Shown in pieces: positions 8,985-16,429 of a stretch of 64,000 nt of DNA; the first letter of the stretch is position 1, and each line of letters starts with the position of its first letter. The DNA comes from Synechococcaceae cyanobacterium. GTDB lineage: Bacteria; Cyanobacteriota; Cyanobacteriia; PCC-6307; Cyanobiaceae. The stretch is taken from the NCBI GenBank assembly GCA_947378425.1, contig CANCJV010000018.1:1-64000 (forward strand), written 5' to 3'. Under the pieces are notes generated by a model that saw only the letters and a program-made list of their open reading frames with translations, did no database searches and was not told where the DNA came from. The position numbers and the translations under genes are program-made.

Positions 8985-9975
8985 TCAGGCAGGCACCACC
9001 TCGAACAGGCCCATGCAGCCCCGCTCGACGATCAGATCCTGGTGGGGGTGCAGCATGTAGCGCCCCGGAAAGGGGTAGCGGACTCCAGGATGCGCCGCTC
9101 CGCCATCCCCAGGGTCACCACATCAGTGATCGTGCCGCCACCGGGTTCGCTGCCGGTGTCGACAACCTGGAACTCGTTGGCGTGCACGTGGTAGGTGAGC
9201 AGCGCCTCCAGTTCGGTCATGTTCAACAGATACAGCCGCACCAGGGCGTTCTGGCGAATGCGGATCGGCCGGTTCATATAGGCGTCTGGGATGCCATTGA
9301 AGGCGTAAAGCTCGTTGCGGCCGTCGTTATTGAGGTCGTAGCCGCCCATCACCAGCACCAGTTCATCGGCGGGAGGGCGCGGCGTTGGGGGATCGACCAC
9401 CATTAGGCCGTAGAGCCCCTTGCGCACGTGGCGGCTGACCTGCGCCACGTGGCAGTGATCGGGGTACAGGCCGGCGCGGGGCAGATCGAACTCGTAGATC
9501 GCGGTGCGGCCCCGCAACACAGGCTCGATGCCATCCATGGCGGCGGGATGGACATCGTGGACATGGAGGCTGTGGGAGGTGCTGTCGCCGTTATGGAACA
9601 CCAACCCGCAGCCGCTCGCCCTGGCGGGCCCGCAGAGTTGGACCCGGCACGCGGCCATCAAAGCTCCAGGCCTTGAAGCGCACCTCCTCGGCCAGCTGCA
9701 GGGTGATGCTGCGGGGCCTCTACCTCGATCAGTCGGCCATGTTCAAAGGAGCGCAGCGTCTCCTGGGGATCAACAGGCACATCGCCTCTGGGGTTGCTGA
9801 CGCTGTGGAGGCCGGGCTCCATCGCTATCGCCCCATCGCGGCCCAGCCAGCCCAGGGCCACACCTCCCCCTGCCAGCAGGGCACCGGCACCGGCCTACAG
9901 CAACCGGCGGCGACCGAAGAGCGCAGGGTCTTCAGAGCGAAGAGGAGACAAGGGAGCGGATGGGGTGGGATGCAC
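8985..9975 (-). pseudogene. Multicopper oxidase pseudogene
   Basis: Joining three leftward frames reconstructs a multicopper oxidase (periplasmic metal or phenol oxidase family). It starts at a GTG at 9975 with a Tat-like GRRRLL, then EVRFKAWSFDGRVPGPTLRA, VFHNGDSTSHSLHVHDVHP, LYPDHCHVAQVSRHVRKGLY, TYHVHANEFQVVDTGSEPGG and, at the end, RYMLHPHQDLIVERGCMGLF. The copper-ligand motifs (HVH, HCH, HVH, HPH) are all present. Lesions: a TAG at 9895-9897 just after GRRRLL, and frameshifts near 9710, 9600 and 9075. Several independent lesions argue against sequencing error. It lies in a block rich in copper and iron genes. Confidence 0.85.
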
Positions 9976-10036
9976 AGGGAGTCAGCCCTCAATGTGGTCG
10001 AGCAGAATTCCGCGAGGCGATTCCAACCAGCCGCCC

Positions 10037-10306
10037 ACGCGCTTTCTGCTCATGCCGTTGCTGGCGGAGAAGAAGCTGCGGGACCTGGTCACCGCCCTGA
10101 ACGACCCACCGCCCCTGGAGCAATGGGGCCAGGACCGCCGGCTGGCACGCCCGCGGCCTCAAGCTGAGCGTCACGTCAATCAGCGCGAGCTGCTGTTTGA
10201 GCTCGACACCGCCCCCCTCGCCCTGTTCGAGCGGCACGGGAAGGACGAGATCTTCGATCTGATCAGCCGCAGCTCCAGCAACCTGTTGCGCCGCTGGGAC
10301 GGTTGA
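10037..10306 (+). pseudogene. PiuC-like Fe(II)/2-oxoglutarate hydroxylase, internally deleted
   Basis: This fragment is a decayed relative of the intact hydroxylase at 45793-46458. The N-terminal part reads RFLLMPLLAEKKLRDLVTAL, then in another frame ARTAGWHARGLK (intact copy: TTAGWHARAVK), and then jumps directly to the C-terminal end RELLFELDTAPLALFERHGK and DLISRSSSNLLRRW. The whole catalytic double-stranded beta-helix with its His-x-Asp...His iron ligands is missing. The expected start codon position reads ACG (10037-10039). It sits beside a decayed copy of the small Gly-Gly-Glu protein, as the intact gene sits beside an intact one. Confidence 0.8.
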
Positions 10307-10413
10307 GCTGCGGCGGCTGGGAGGGGACATCAGCGGGGCCGCTGAGCTCGATGGATGCTGACGCCATGCAAGAGCTCAGAAACCACCGCCCTTGAATCCG
10401 GTGTGAATCAATC

Positions 10414-10539
10414 TCAGCCGCCTTCCCCACCTTCGCCGCCTTCCCGGCTCGCAGGGCTGTGACGGCAGGCCACGGTGCCGCCAGCGAGGGCCAGGGTGAT
10501 GAGGAAGAGGGCAACCGTGCTGTTGCGGGGCCTATGGAT
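10414..10539 (-). pseudogene. Small Gly-Gly-Glu-tailed (lipo)protein, start codon lost
   Basis: Leftward frame encoding a hydrophobic segment VALFLITLALAGGTVAC with a lipobox-like Cys, then HSPASREGGEGGEGG and a TGA. It aligns with the intact lipoprotein at 45288-45506, which has the same order (Arg-Pro, hydrophobic helix, Cys, ending GGEGGEGGEG). At the position of the intact start Met there is ATC (10537-10539), and no ATG, GTG or TTG lies between it and the upstream stop. The acidic middle of the intact protein is also missing. Hence a pseudogene, paired with the PiuC-like pseudogene next to it. Confidence 0.6.
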
Positions 10540-10603
10540 CAGAGCAAGCAGGGGGATTCTCGGATTGATCAGCTACCGCTGCCGATGGGAGCTCACATTC
10601 TGC

Positions 10604-10619
10604 TGTGACAAATATCACG
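10604..10619. promoter_or_regulatory. CRP/FNR-type palindromic site
   Basis: TGTGACAAATATCACG fits the TGTGA-N6-TCACA consensus known for CRP-type regulators with one mismatch. It lies 240 bases upstream of the Crp-type regulator gene, so autoregulation is a reasonable inference. The rest of 10540-10860 holds no gene that I can support. Confidence 0.55.
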
Positions 10620-10860
10620 ATAAGACGCCATGGGATCAACGGTAAGCTCCAAATGGATCAAAAGAATCTACCGCTTGTTCGATCGGTCACACCAGCCAGC
10701 CTCGGATCGTCACCAATGCGAAAGCAAGGCCAAAAGCCCTACCACTACTGGATTTCCAACTCCAATGGCATGACCTCTGCGAGTGAGGATGGAGCGCATC
10801 GCCGTGTCGCGACTAACGAGGGTGGAGTGCACAATGACGGCTGGATCACTGTGGTGACGA

Positions 10861-11481
10861 TTGGAACTGGCCAGGCCGCTGCAGTTGGCACAGGGTGATG
10901 ATCTTCTGCTCAGCTGCACATTGGAAGCATCGACCTGGATGCGATTGGAGGTTGAGAGCGGGATCGGTCGGTTGTCGGCATCTTTCGGTGGTGCCTGGCC
11001 CGATGTCACCCTGGCTTTCTGTAGCGAAAGTGAACCGGAATGGTTGCGTGTTCCGCATGGATGCTTCTGCCAGCTCGAGGCCCTCACCACCATGCGGCTG
11101 CGCCTCCATCGCTTCCATCCAGACCAGCCTCAGGCTGCTGCCCTGCCATCCCCCCTGGAGCTGGGTGAGCACGAGCTGATCGCGGAGTGGCTGCTGGATC
11201 TGCATCTGGTGCGGCATCCGGTGGGTACAGACGCTCGACTGGCCAGCCTGCTGCGGATGCTGGTCGCTCACTTCGGAATCCGCACGGCGGATGGGTACCG
11301 ACTGCCCTTCACCCTTGGCCATGCGCGCCTTGCCGAGCTGATCTGCACCACCCGATCGACCGTGACGCGTCAGCTGGTGGTGCTGCGTCAGACGGGGCAG
11401 ATGCGACTGGGTGAGTCCCCTGGCAGCCTGCTGCTCGTGCCGTCTTTCGTGGAAGAGGGACCGGAACGACGGCCACGCTGA
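10861..11481 (+). CDS. Crp/Fnr-family transcriptional regulator
   Basis: A 206-residue regulator. The C-terminal winged helix-turn-helix is clear (RLASLLRMLVAHFG, then ARLAELICTTRSTVTRQLVV near residues 160-180). The N-terminal sensory domain is short and diverged, without the cyclic-nucleotide-binding cassette residues, so the effector cannot be predicted. The start is TTG at 10861; the in-frame ATG at 10834 is followed by a stop at 10855, and no clear Shine-Dalgarno is seen. The ferritin gene follows 85 bases downstream on the same strand, and CRP-type palindromes lie upstream (10604) and beyond the ferritin gene (12358), so it may control this iron-storage locus. Confidence 0.85.
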   Translation: MELARPLQLAQGDDLLLSCTLEASTWMRLEVESGIGRLSASFGGAWPDVTLAFCSESEPEWLRVPHGCFCQLEALTTMRLRLHRFHPDQPQAAALPSPLELGEHELIAEWLLDLHLVRHPVGTDARLASLLRMLVAHFGIRTADGYRLPFTLGHARLAELICTTRSTVTRQLVVLRQTGQMRLGESPGSLLLVPSFVEEGPERRPR

Positions 11482-11566
11482 GCCCGAATCCCGGGTGTGC
11501 TGTGCGATTCGCACCTCCGATCCCGGAGCGGAGGCGCTAAAAGGCATCCAGCCAACCGCCAAGGCC

Positions 11567-12103
11567 ATGAAGGAACTCACCCGCGCCATCAATGACCATC
11601 TGGCGGCGGAGTTCCAAGCCAGCCACACCTACCTGGCGATGTCGATCTGGCTGCGGGAGAAGGATCTGGCCGGCTTCTCCACCTACATGCTCGAGAAGAG
11701 CAATGAGGAGCGCGTGCATGCGGCCCGGATGATTGCCTACCTGGTGGACAGCGACGAGCAGGTGGAGCTGCCGACCGTAGAAGCACCGGAGCGCCAGTGG
11801 CCTTCGGTGCAGCAGTTGGTCGATGGCGTGTACGAAATGGAGAAAGGCGTCACCGCCTCGATCAACCGCCTCTACGGCATCGCCGAACAGCAGGGGGAAC
11901 GCAGCGCCACAGCGATGCTCGACTGGTTCGTGGCCGAGCAGCTACAGGAGGAGGCCGAGGCCCGCTTCGTGTGCAAACGCCTGAGACTCGCCGGAGACAA
12001 CAGTGCAGCCCTGCTGCTGCTTGATCAGCAGTTTCTGGAGGGCACGGCGCTCAGCCACGTCAAGGGGGGCCTGGGCGGGAATGGTGGGACAAGCGAGGCC
12101 TGA
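11567..12103 (+). CDS. Ferritin (bacterial non-haem type)
   Basis: A 178-residue ferritin that oxidises and stores iron in a 24-subunit shell. The N-terminal helix contains the ferroxidase glutamate (AINDHLAAEFQASHTYLAMS), the second helix the bridging Glu and His (EKSNEERVHAARMIAYL), and the third and fourth helices ligands around EMEKGVTASINRLYGIAEQQ and FVAEQLQEEAEA. The length is normal. The frame is open upstream, but the ATG at 11567 begins the conserved helix (KELTRAINDHLAAEFQ). It follows the Crp-type regulator and is convergent with a small cysteine-rich ORF. Confidence 0.92.
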   Translation: MKELTRAINDHLAAEFQASHTYLAMSIWLREKDLAGFSTYMLEKSNEERVHAARMIAYLVDSDEQVELPTVEAPERQWPSVQQLVDGVYEMEKGVTASINRLYGIAEQQGERSATAMLDWFVAEQLQEEAEARFVCKRLRLAGDNSAALLLLDQQFLEGTALSHVKGGLGGNGGTSEA

Positions 12104-12130
12104 GCCGAGGGCAAGGCTCCTCGACCTGCC

Positions 12131-12265
12131 TCACTCCCGGCCGCAGATACATTTGCCGCCTTTCCACTTCGAGCATTTCTTCTCCCGGCAACCCTTCTTC
12201 TTGTCCTGTTGGACAAGCCCACGCCGGGGCCGCTGCTGATCCTGAGGTCCGATGGGGTGGGCCAT
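12131..12265 (-). CDS. Candidate 44-residue cysteine-rich basic protein
   Basis: A short leftward frame with an ATG at 12265 and a TGA at 12131 encodes a Lys/Arg-rich peptide with four cysteines in the second half: GCREKKCSKWKGGKCICGRE is the C-terminus, a pattern C-x4-C-x7-C-x-C. Such spacing could bind a metal or an iron-sulfur cluster. No family is recognised and no strong Shine-Dalgarno precedes it. It converges on the ferritin gene, and a CRP-type palindrome (12358-12373) lies about 90 bases upstream of its start, which gives some support that it is real. Confidence 0.45.
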   Translation of the reverse strand: MAHPIGPQDQQRPRRGLVQQDKKKGCREKKCSKWKGGKCICGRE

Positions 12266-12357
12266 GGAGGGAGCGATTCAGTGCTGTTGAGAATCGTTCG
12301 CAGCTTATCGGACCTTCCGCGGCGCTGAACGGGCCAGAAGCTCCCTGCACATTCAAC

Positions 12358-12373
12358 TGTGACTTTTCTCACA
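12358..12373. promoter_or_regulatory. CRP-type palindromic site
   Basis: TGTGACTTTTCTCACA is an exact TGTGA-N6-TCACA match. It lies 93 bases upstream of the start of the leftward cysteine-rich ORF and about 250 bases past the ferritin stop. The adjacent Crp-type regulator is the obvious candidate to bind it; this is inference. Confidence 0.55.
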
Positions 12374-13006
12374 TGCCCCCGCCTCCACGCCGCGGCAGGG
12401 AGGGACAGATGCTCTGACCACAGTGTCCAGAGCGGGCTGGAGCAGAGAGCCTCGTCTTGTTCCATTGGACCTGAGGAAGGAGGAGCACGTACGGGCCAGG
12501 CACTGCTCAGTGCTTGACCGTCTCGCTTGTGATCAGGACCTGAGTCATTCAGCCCCATGTTTCAAGATGCGGGAAAAAGACATAACATATAACTCTTTTT
12601 GGCCACGGGAGGCCGTTCGCGCTGCGCCATTGTGATCGCCTGGTTATCCAGAAAGCCTTCGATTCACTCACATCTCCGTTGTACGCAGCGGCTCTGGTGT
12701 TCCCTGGCCGGACTCTTTGGATCCGGAGCCTCCCCTCGACCTCAACATCAGGCAACAGCAGTTGCCCTGGGACTTTTCCAGATTCAACCACTGTTTGGCA
12801 CTCCATTCAGCTCCAGCGGGGTCGCGGCAGCCGCAAGTCTTTAGCGAACACCAGCAGATTGGTGCGCATGTCGGCAAACATCGCCTGTAGCAAACCACGC
12901 CTCAAGCATCAGAACCGTGAGCAGGACTCCTGCCGAGCAGGAGCGTCTGGGGAAAATGGCTGCAAACATCAGTAGCTGGTTATCCATGCGCCTTTCACTC
13001 ATCGAA
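12374..13006. other. 633-base region without an intact gene
   Basis: Several short leftward frames are open here. One stretch reading GDVFADMRTNLLVFAKDLRL is protein-like but is interrupted by a stop and has no start, so it may be a remnant. I recognise no family and see no RNA gene. Confidence 0.4.
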
Positions 13007-13231
13007 TCACGATCCTTGGCGAATAGCTTTTTCATAGGAATCAAAGTCTTTGCAGGGCATCCATTCGTTTCCCATTGCAAAGGCTCCGTTACATTTCAGC
13101 TCCTTGGCCCGCTGCAAGGCAGCCGCTTATGTGGTGAACATATCATTGGTCTGGGCCTGAACCCAACTTGCAGCGACCATTGACAGGAGGATTGGTACGA
13201 ACAGGCTCAGACGAAGAAACGCGGATATCAT
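13007..13231 (-). pseudogene. DUF3721-type secreted protein with an internal stop
   Basis: The leftward frame begins at ATG 13231 with a signal peptide (RLSLFVPILLSMVAASWVQA) and continues through NDMFTT to a TAA, after which the same frame gives the DUF3721 signature LQRAKELKCNGAFAMGNEWM followed by PC, ending at TGA 13007. The DUF3721 core with its two cysteines and GxxxMGxxWMPC-like pattern is known mostly from cyanobacteria and their phages; its function is unknown. A single nonsense codon separates the signal from the domain, so this is a recent pseudogene, or a sequencing error. It lies just upstream of the CopM-like gene on the same strand. Confidence 0.65.
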
Positions 13232-13268
13232 GATTCTGGGTTGATGGCGATGACGGCAGTCGATCATT

Positions 13269-14000
13269 TCAGTTCAGGGAGAAAAAGCTGTCGTACTGGT
13301 GGTACTCAGGCTTGTTGAGCCCATCATGTTGGAGCATCCTGCGCAGCTGGATGATCTCGCGGCGCTGCGCAACGATGATCTCTCGCGCCAGCCGCTGAAT
13401 CGTGGGGTTGTTGCTCTTGTTCAGCGCGTCATGGGCCATGATCAGCGCGCCGCCGTGGTGCTGAAGCATCCCTTCCAGGAACCACGTCAGCCTGGTGGCA
13501 ACAGTGGGGATGGAGTTCATCATCTGCATCGCCTGGATCTGGGCAGGGCTCATCCGGATCAGATCGGCCTTGGCGTCAGGATCACCCCCGCCTTTGAGTG
13601 CCACTGGAAAGACAGGCGCCTCGGGATACCAGGCTTTGCGCCACTGCCCCATCGCCTTGATCTCCTGCACCTGGTCCCGCCAGATGTCCCTGGCCAGGGA
13701 TCCCACCCCCGGTGAGCCGATGTCGAACATGAACGCACTCATGCGCAGAGCGCCGGTGTGGTGCTGCACCATGCCATCAATCCAGCGCAGGTCGTAGGTG
13801 CTGCCTGCCGGGCCGACGTCATGGTTCTGGGCGCTGTGATCCATCGGTGCCGCCACCGCCCCATCCACCGTCGTCTTTGCAACCCCATCCCCTGCCGGAG
13901 CTGGAGCCATCATCCGATGGTGCTGATGGGGATCGATCTGAGCCTGGGCCACCGGGGTCAGCAGACCGACGAGAGCCAGAACACTCAGCGCTATGCGCAT
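13269..14000 (-). CDS. CopM-like periplasmic DUF305 protein
   Basis: A 243-residue secreted protein: a signal peptide (MRIALSVLALVGLLTPVAQA), a His/Met-rich linker beginning HQHHRMM, then two DUF305 repeats. Each repeat has a paired histidine motif: RWIDGMVQHHTGALRMSAFM near residue 75 and FLEGMLQHHGGALIMAHDAL near residue 178. Known relatives include Synechocystis CopM, a periplasmic copper-binding resistance protein, so a copper-buffering role is likely. It is divergently transcribed from a MerR regulator with a MerR-type operator in the 59-base gap, which suggests metal induction. Confidence 0.85.
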   Translation of the reverse strand: MRIALSVLALVGLLTPVAQAQIDPHQHHRMMAPAPAGDGVAKTTVDGAVAAPMDHSAQNHDVGPAGSTYDLRWIDGMVQHHTGALRMSAFMFDIGSPGVGSLARDIWRDQVQEIKAMGQWRKAWYPEAPVFPVALKGGGDPDAKADLIRMSPAQIQAMQMMNSIPTVATRLTWFLEGMLQHHGGALIMAHDALNKSNNPTIQRLAREIIVAQRREIIQLRRMLQHDGLNKPEYHQYDSFFSLN

Positions 14001-14028
14001 CGACGACGGGTTGAAGGGTTGCTTGTCT

Positions 14029-14059
14029 ACGGTGCACCCTCCAGCAGGGGGAGAGTCAA
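14029..14059 (-). promoter_or_regulatory. MerR-type metal-responsive promoter/operator
   Basis: Read leftward from 14059, a -35 hexamer TTGACT is followed by a dyad CTCCCCCTGCTGGAGGGTG of 19 bases and then a weak -10 (CACCGT, 14034-14029). The -35, overlong 19-base spacer and dyad are the hallmark of MerR-activated promoters and resemble the Ralstonia pbrA operator. It drives the CopM-like gene (start 14000) and abuts the GTG start of the divergent MerR gene, so it may also mediate autorepression. Confidence 0.75.
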
Positions 14060-14470
14060 GTGCCGGAGGCCATGCAGATCGGGGAGGTGGCCAGCCGCTC
14101 TGGACTCTCCGTCAAGACCATTCGTTTCTATAGCGATCAGGGGTTGATCGGCCTCCTCGGCCGCAGCGAAGGGGGCTACCGCCTCTTTGGTCGGGAGGTG
14201 TTCGCGGAGCTGGAGTTGATCGGCAAGCTCAAGGCGATGGAGATTCCGCTGCAGGATGTGGGCTTGATCCTGGAGTCCCGACGCTCGGGCTTCTGCACCT
14301 GCACCGCCTTGCAGACCAGGATCCGAGCCAAGGCTGGTGAAATCGAGCAGAAGATCGCTGGGCTGCGCATCCTGCAGGTCGAGCTGCTCGCCATGCTGAG
14401 CAGCTGGGAAGACTGTGGCGGCAGCAGAACGACCGCCTCCGCGCTGGTTCCAGCTTCAGCGAGCCACTGA
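14060..14470 (+). CDS. MerR-family metal-responsive regulator
   Basis: A 136-residue MerR protein with the N-terminal helix-turn-helix MQIGEVASRSGLSVKTIRFY, the winged part EGGYRLFGREVFAELELIGK and a long dimerisation helix. Cys79 and Cys81 (GFCTCTALQ) and a later Cys in WEDCGGS are candidate metal ligands, in positions similar to those of ZntR/CueR/PbrR sensors, so the ligand could be Cu, Zn, Cd or Pb. The GTG at 14060 has GGGGGAG about six bases upstream; an ATG at 14072 is the alternative. It is divergent from the CopM-like gene and is probably its activator. Confidence 0.88.
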   Translation: MPEAMQIGEVASRSGLSVKTIRFYSDQGLIGLLGRSEGGYRLFGREVFAELELIGKLKAMEIPLQDVGLILESRRSGFCTCTALQTRIRAKAGEIEQKIAGLRILQVELLAMLSSWEDCGGSRTTASALVPASASH

Positions 14471-14512
14471 GACCACTCGACGCCAGCCGACAGAGTCCGC
14501 CTGATTCACGCT

Positions 14513-14872
14513 TCAGGGGGGGAACCATCGGCGATACGAGCGCGCCATCGGATTGATCTCCTCGCTCTGGACCCGGACCATGACGGTCTCCAGCTGCCGC
14601 AGCTCGGGATGCACGGTTCCCCACTGGGCGTGGGAGGCCATCATCACGCCCATGCGCAGGTGGGTGATCGTCTGCTCGAGGAAGGCCCCACCGAAGTCGG
14701 GGGCGTTGCGCAAAGCCTCGAGGCTGGTGCCAGAGCCGGGCATCTCCGAGCCCGTACCACTGCCGGGTACCAGGGGCGCATCCGGACATTCTCCTGAGGC
14801 TGTCTGGTGCGGATCCCCTCGGCCAGAGCTGGATCGCACGGCTTCGGCCGGAGAGCACCGCCACCCGATCAA
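14513..14872 (-). CDS. Truncated DUF305 protein, probably degenerate
   Basis: Residues about 45-119 of this frame form one DUF305 unit: LEALRNAPDFGGAFLEQTIT, then HLRMGVMMASHAQWG, HPELRQLETVMVRVQSEEIN and MARSYRRWFPP. The second histidine of the usual His-His pair is Leu. The first 40 residues are low-complexity and not protein-like for the family, and no signal peptide is present, so export is doubtful. It may be the leftover 3' half of a second copper-binding protein. It converges on the MerR gene. Confidence 0.55.
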   Translation of the reverse strand: MIGWRCSPAEAVRSSSGRGDPHQTASGECPDAPLVPGSGTGSEMPGSGTSLEALRNAPDFGGAFLEQTITHLRMGVMMASHAQWGTVHPELRQLETVMVRVQSEEINPMARSYRRWFPP

Positions 14873-15164
14873 GCCAGGACCAGACCTGGGGGGGGTCGGT
14901 TCGAGAAAACCGGAGCTAACAAGTGGGAAGTTAGACGAGCACCAGGACTATGAGCGCCTGGTTGTGTCACAGAGGTGGTCGGGATCTCTGGATCAGCAAC
15001 CGGCTGCTGAAAGAGCATCCGGCATGAGCCTCCCTCACCTTCCACCACGGGTTACTTCCTTGTTTACGAAGGGGATTAAAGACGCTTGCCTGGGATCGGG
15101 AGTTGGCAGGAATGCTGAGAGGCTGGCATGGGTGTACAATAGGCTCTACGCCAAGTTATTTGCG

Positions 15165-15365
15165 ATGTCAAAAGAGTCACTGGAAGCCCTACTTGCCAAG
15201 CTGAAAGACGACGAAGAATTGCAGAAAAAACTCAAAGGTGCTGCCAGTCTTGATGAAGCTGTCGCTCTTGGGAAGGAGGCCGGCTTTGATATCTCCAAGT
15301 ACGATTTCCTGGAAAACAAGCGACTGATAGGGCCTCATTTGCTATGGGAGTGGAGCTGGATTTAA
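15165..15365 (+). CDS. Nif11-type leader peptide protein
   Basis: A 66-residue protein whose first 50 residues match the Nif11 domain: MSKESLEALLAKLKDDEELQ, then LKGAASLDEAVALGKEAGFD and ISKYDF. Nif11-type proteins include leader peptides of ribosomally made peptides such as prochlorosins and others of unknown role. The C-terminal 15 residues (LIGPHLLWEWSWI) lack the expected Gly-Gly cleavage motif and a Cys/Ser/Thr-rich core, so this copy looks truncated or frameshifted. The ATG at 15165 starts the conserved part; an upstream open frame is not protein-like. A TACAAT at 15135-15140 may be a -10 element. No modification enzyme is adjacent. Confidence 0.7.
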   Translation: MSKESLEALLAKLKDDEELQKKLKGAASLDEAVALGKEAGFDISKYDFLENKRLIGPHLLWEWSWI

Positions 15366-15598
15366 GATTTTAGCAGCAATAGATCGAAAGAGTATTTTTC
15401 AGATCTATTCCCAAGGTCAGGCGTTTCTGATCAGAGACTTGCTGCAGATGGTCAGCACCCTGTGGCTATCGCATAATGATAGGCGGGGCTCCGACCGGCA
15501 TCACGGCAACTGCGGTTGGCCACGACAATCGAGCGGGATAAAGTATTATATGTGGTCATACACAGACCGCATACGTTTCCACAAGATCGGCATCTTAT

Positions 15599-15880
15599 TC
15601 AGAATTGCATTTGCCTGTCTTTGACTTCTTCCCAAGTTCCTTGCAGCACGGGGGTGGCCATGGGTTGAGGGGGATGGTCCGCTGCCACTTCTTCCCATAC
15701 ACCGTCGGCTTCTTCAATCCCATTGAGAACAAAAGTCTGAGCTGCTTCATGGAGCTGTTTCAGCCTTTGCAGGACAGCAGCCTTACCCTGTGAGGCAACA
15801 TCATCAGAAACGAAGGCGTAGTGATCCTGCTGGATGGTGAATGTATGCTTGTAAATTGGCACAAGTTTTCTGCGGATCAA
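15599..15880 (-). CDS. Hypothetical protein (93 residues)
   Basis: A leftward frame with balanced composition (SDDVASQGKAAVLQRLKQLH, EEADGVWEEVAADHPPQP) that looks protein-like but matches no family I know. It has no signal peptide or membrane segment. It lies in the accessory block, and the gap before it (15366-15598) holds nothing recognisable. Moderate chance of being real. Confidence 0.4.
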   Translation of the reverse strand: MIRRKLVPIYKHTFTIQQDHYAFVSDDVASQGKAAVLQRLKQLHEAAQTFVLNGIEEADGVWEEVAADHPPQPMATPVLQGTWEEVKDRQMQF

Positions 15881-15925
15881 TCAAGCATAAGCGGGCTCCA
15901 CCGCAAACATCCTATTTCGCAACAA

Positions 15926-16429
15926 TCAGCTGAAGACCAGTAGAGTTGCATATCTATCGGTCAGCCGACGCATATCCAAGCAGACGAACAAGTCTTGATC
16001 GGAGCTGGAAGACTGACCGAGCTTGGCCATGAGAGCCTCCATGCAATCAAATCGCATGAGTCCCGACCATCCCGCAGCTGGTGTGAAGACTGACTTATCC
16101 TCGGGAAGAGACACATACTGACCGGACCATTTAATGCACAGCTGAAGATATCCTGCAGAGGTTTTGATGACCTTTTCAGGATGGGAGTGCACTTCGCTGG
16201 TGGATCTCGGTAGTGACAGTTCCCGATTGGATACGACCCATGCCTGTCGTGGGGACAGTGCCCGGAACCCAATGGGAAGGCCCTGATGGAGCCCTGGCCC
16301 CAGCTGCCAGCGCCGGCAGCTCCGACCGACAACCAAAGCGTAACTTGATCTGACGATCACGATTGCCAAGCCAAGCTGACTGACGGCGGTAAGCACCTGC
16401 TGAACCCGCTGGCAGGCATCGAGAGACAA
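15926..16429 (-). CDS. Hypothetical protein (167 residues)
   Basis: A leftward frame with protein-like composition, especially residues 55-160 (LPRSTSEVHSHPEKVIKTSA, then GYLQLCIKWSGQYVSLPEDK and LFVCLDMRRLTDRYATLLVF). A short hydrophobic stretch near residue 20 (GLAIVIVRSSYALVV) could be a membrane segment. No family recognised. The start is uncertain, since the first 25 residues are weak. Its 5' end lies about 110 bases from the divergent methyltransferase gene. Confidence 0.4.
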   Translation of the reverse strand: MSLDACQRVQQVLTAVSQLGLAIVIVRSSYALVVGRSCRRWQLGPGLHQGLPIGFRALSPRQAWVVSNRELSLPRSTSEVHSHPEKVIKTSAGYLQLCIKWSGQYVSLPEDKSVFTPAAGWSGLMRFDCMEALMAKLGQSSSSDQDLFVCLDMRRLTDRYATLLVFS

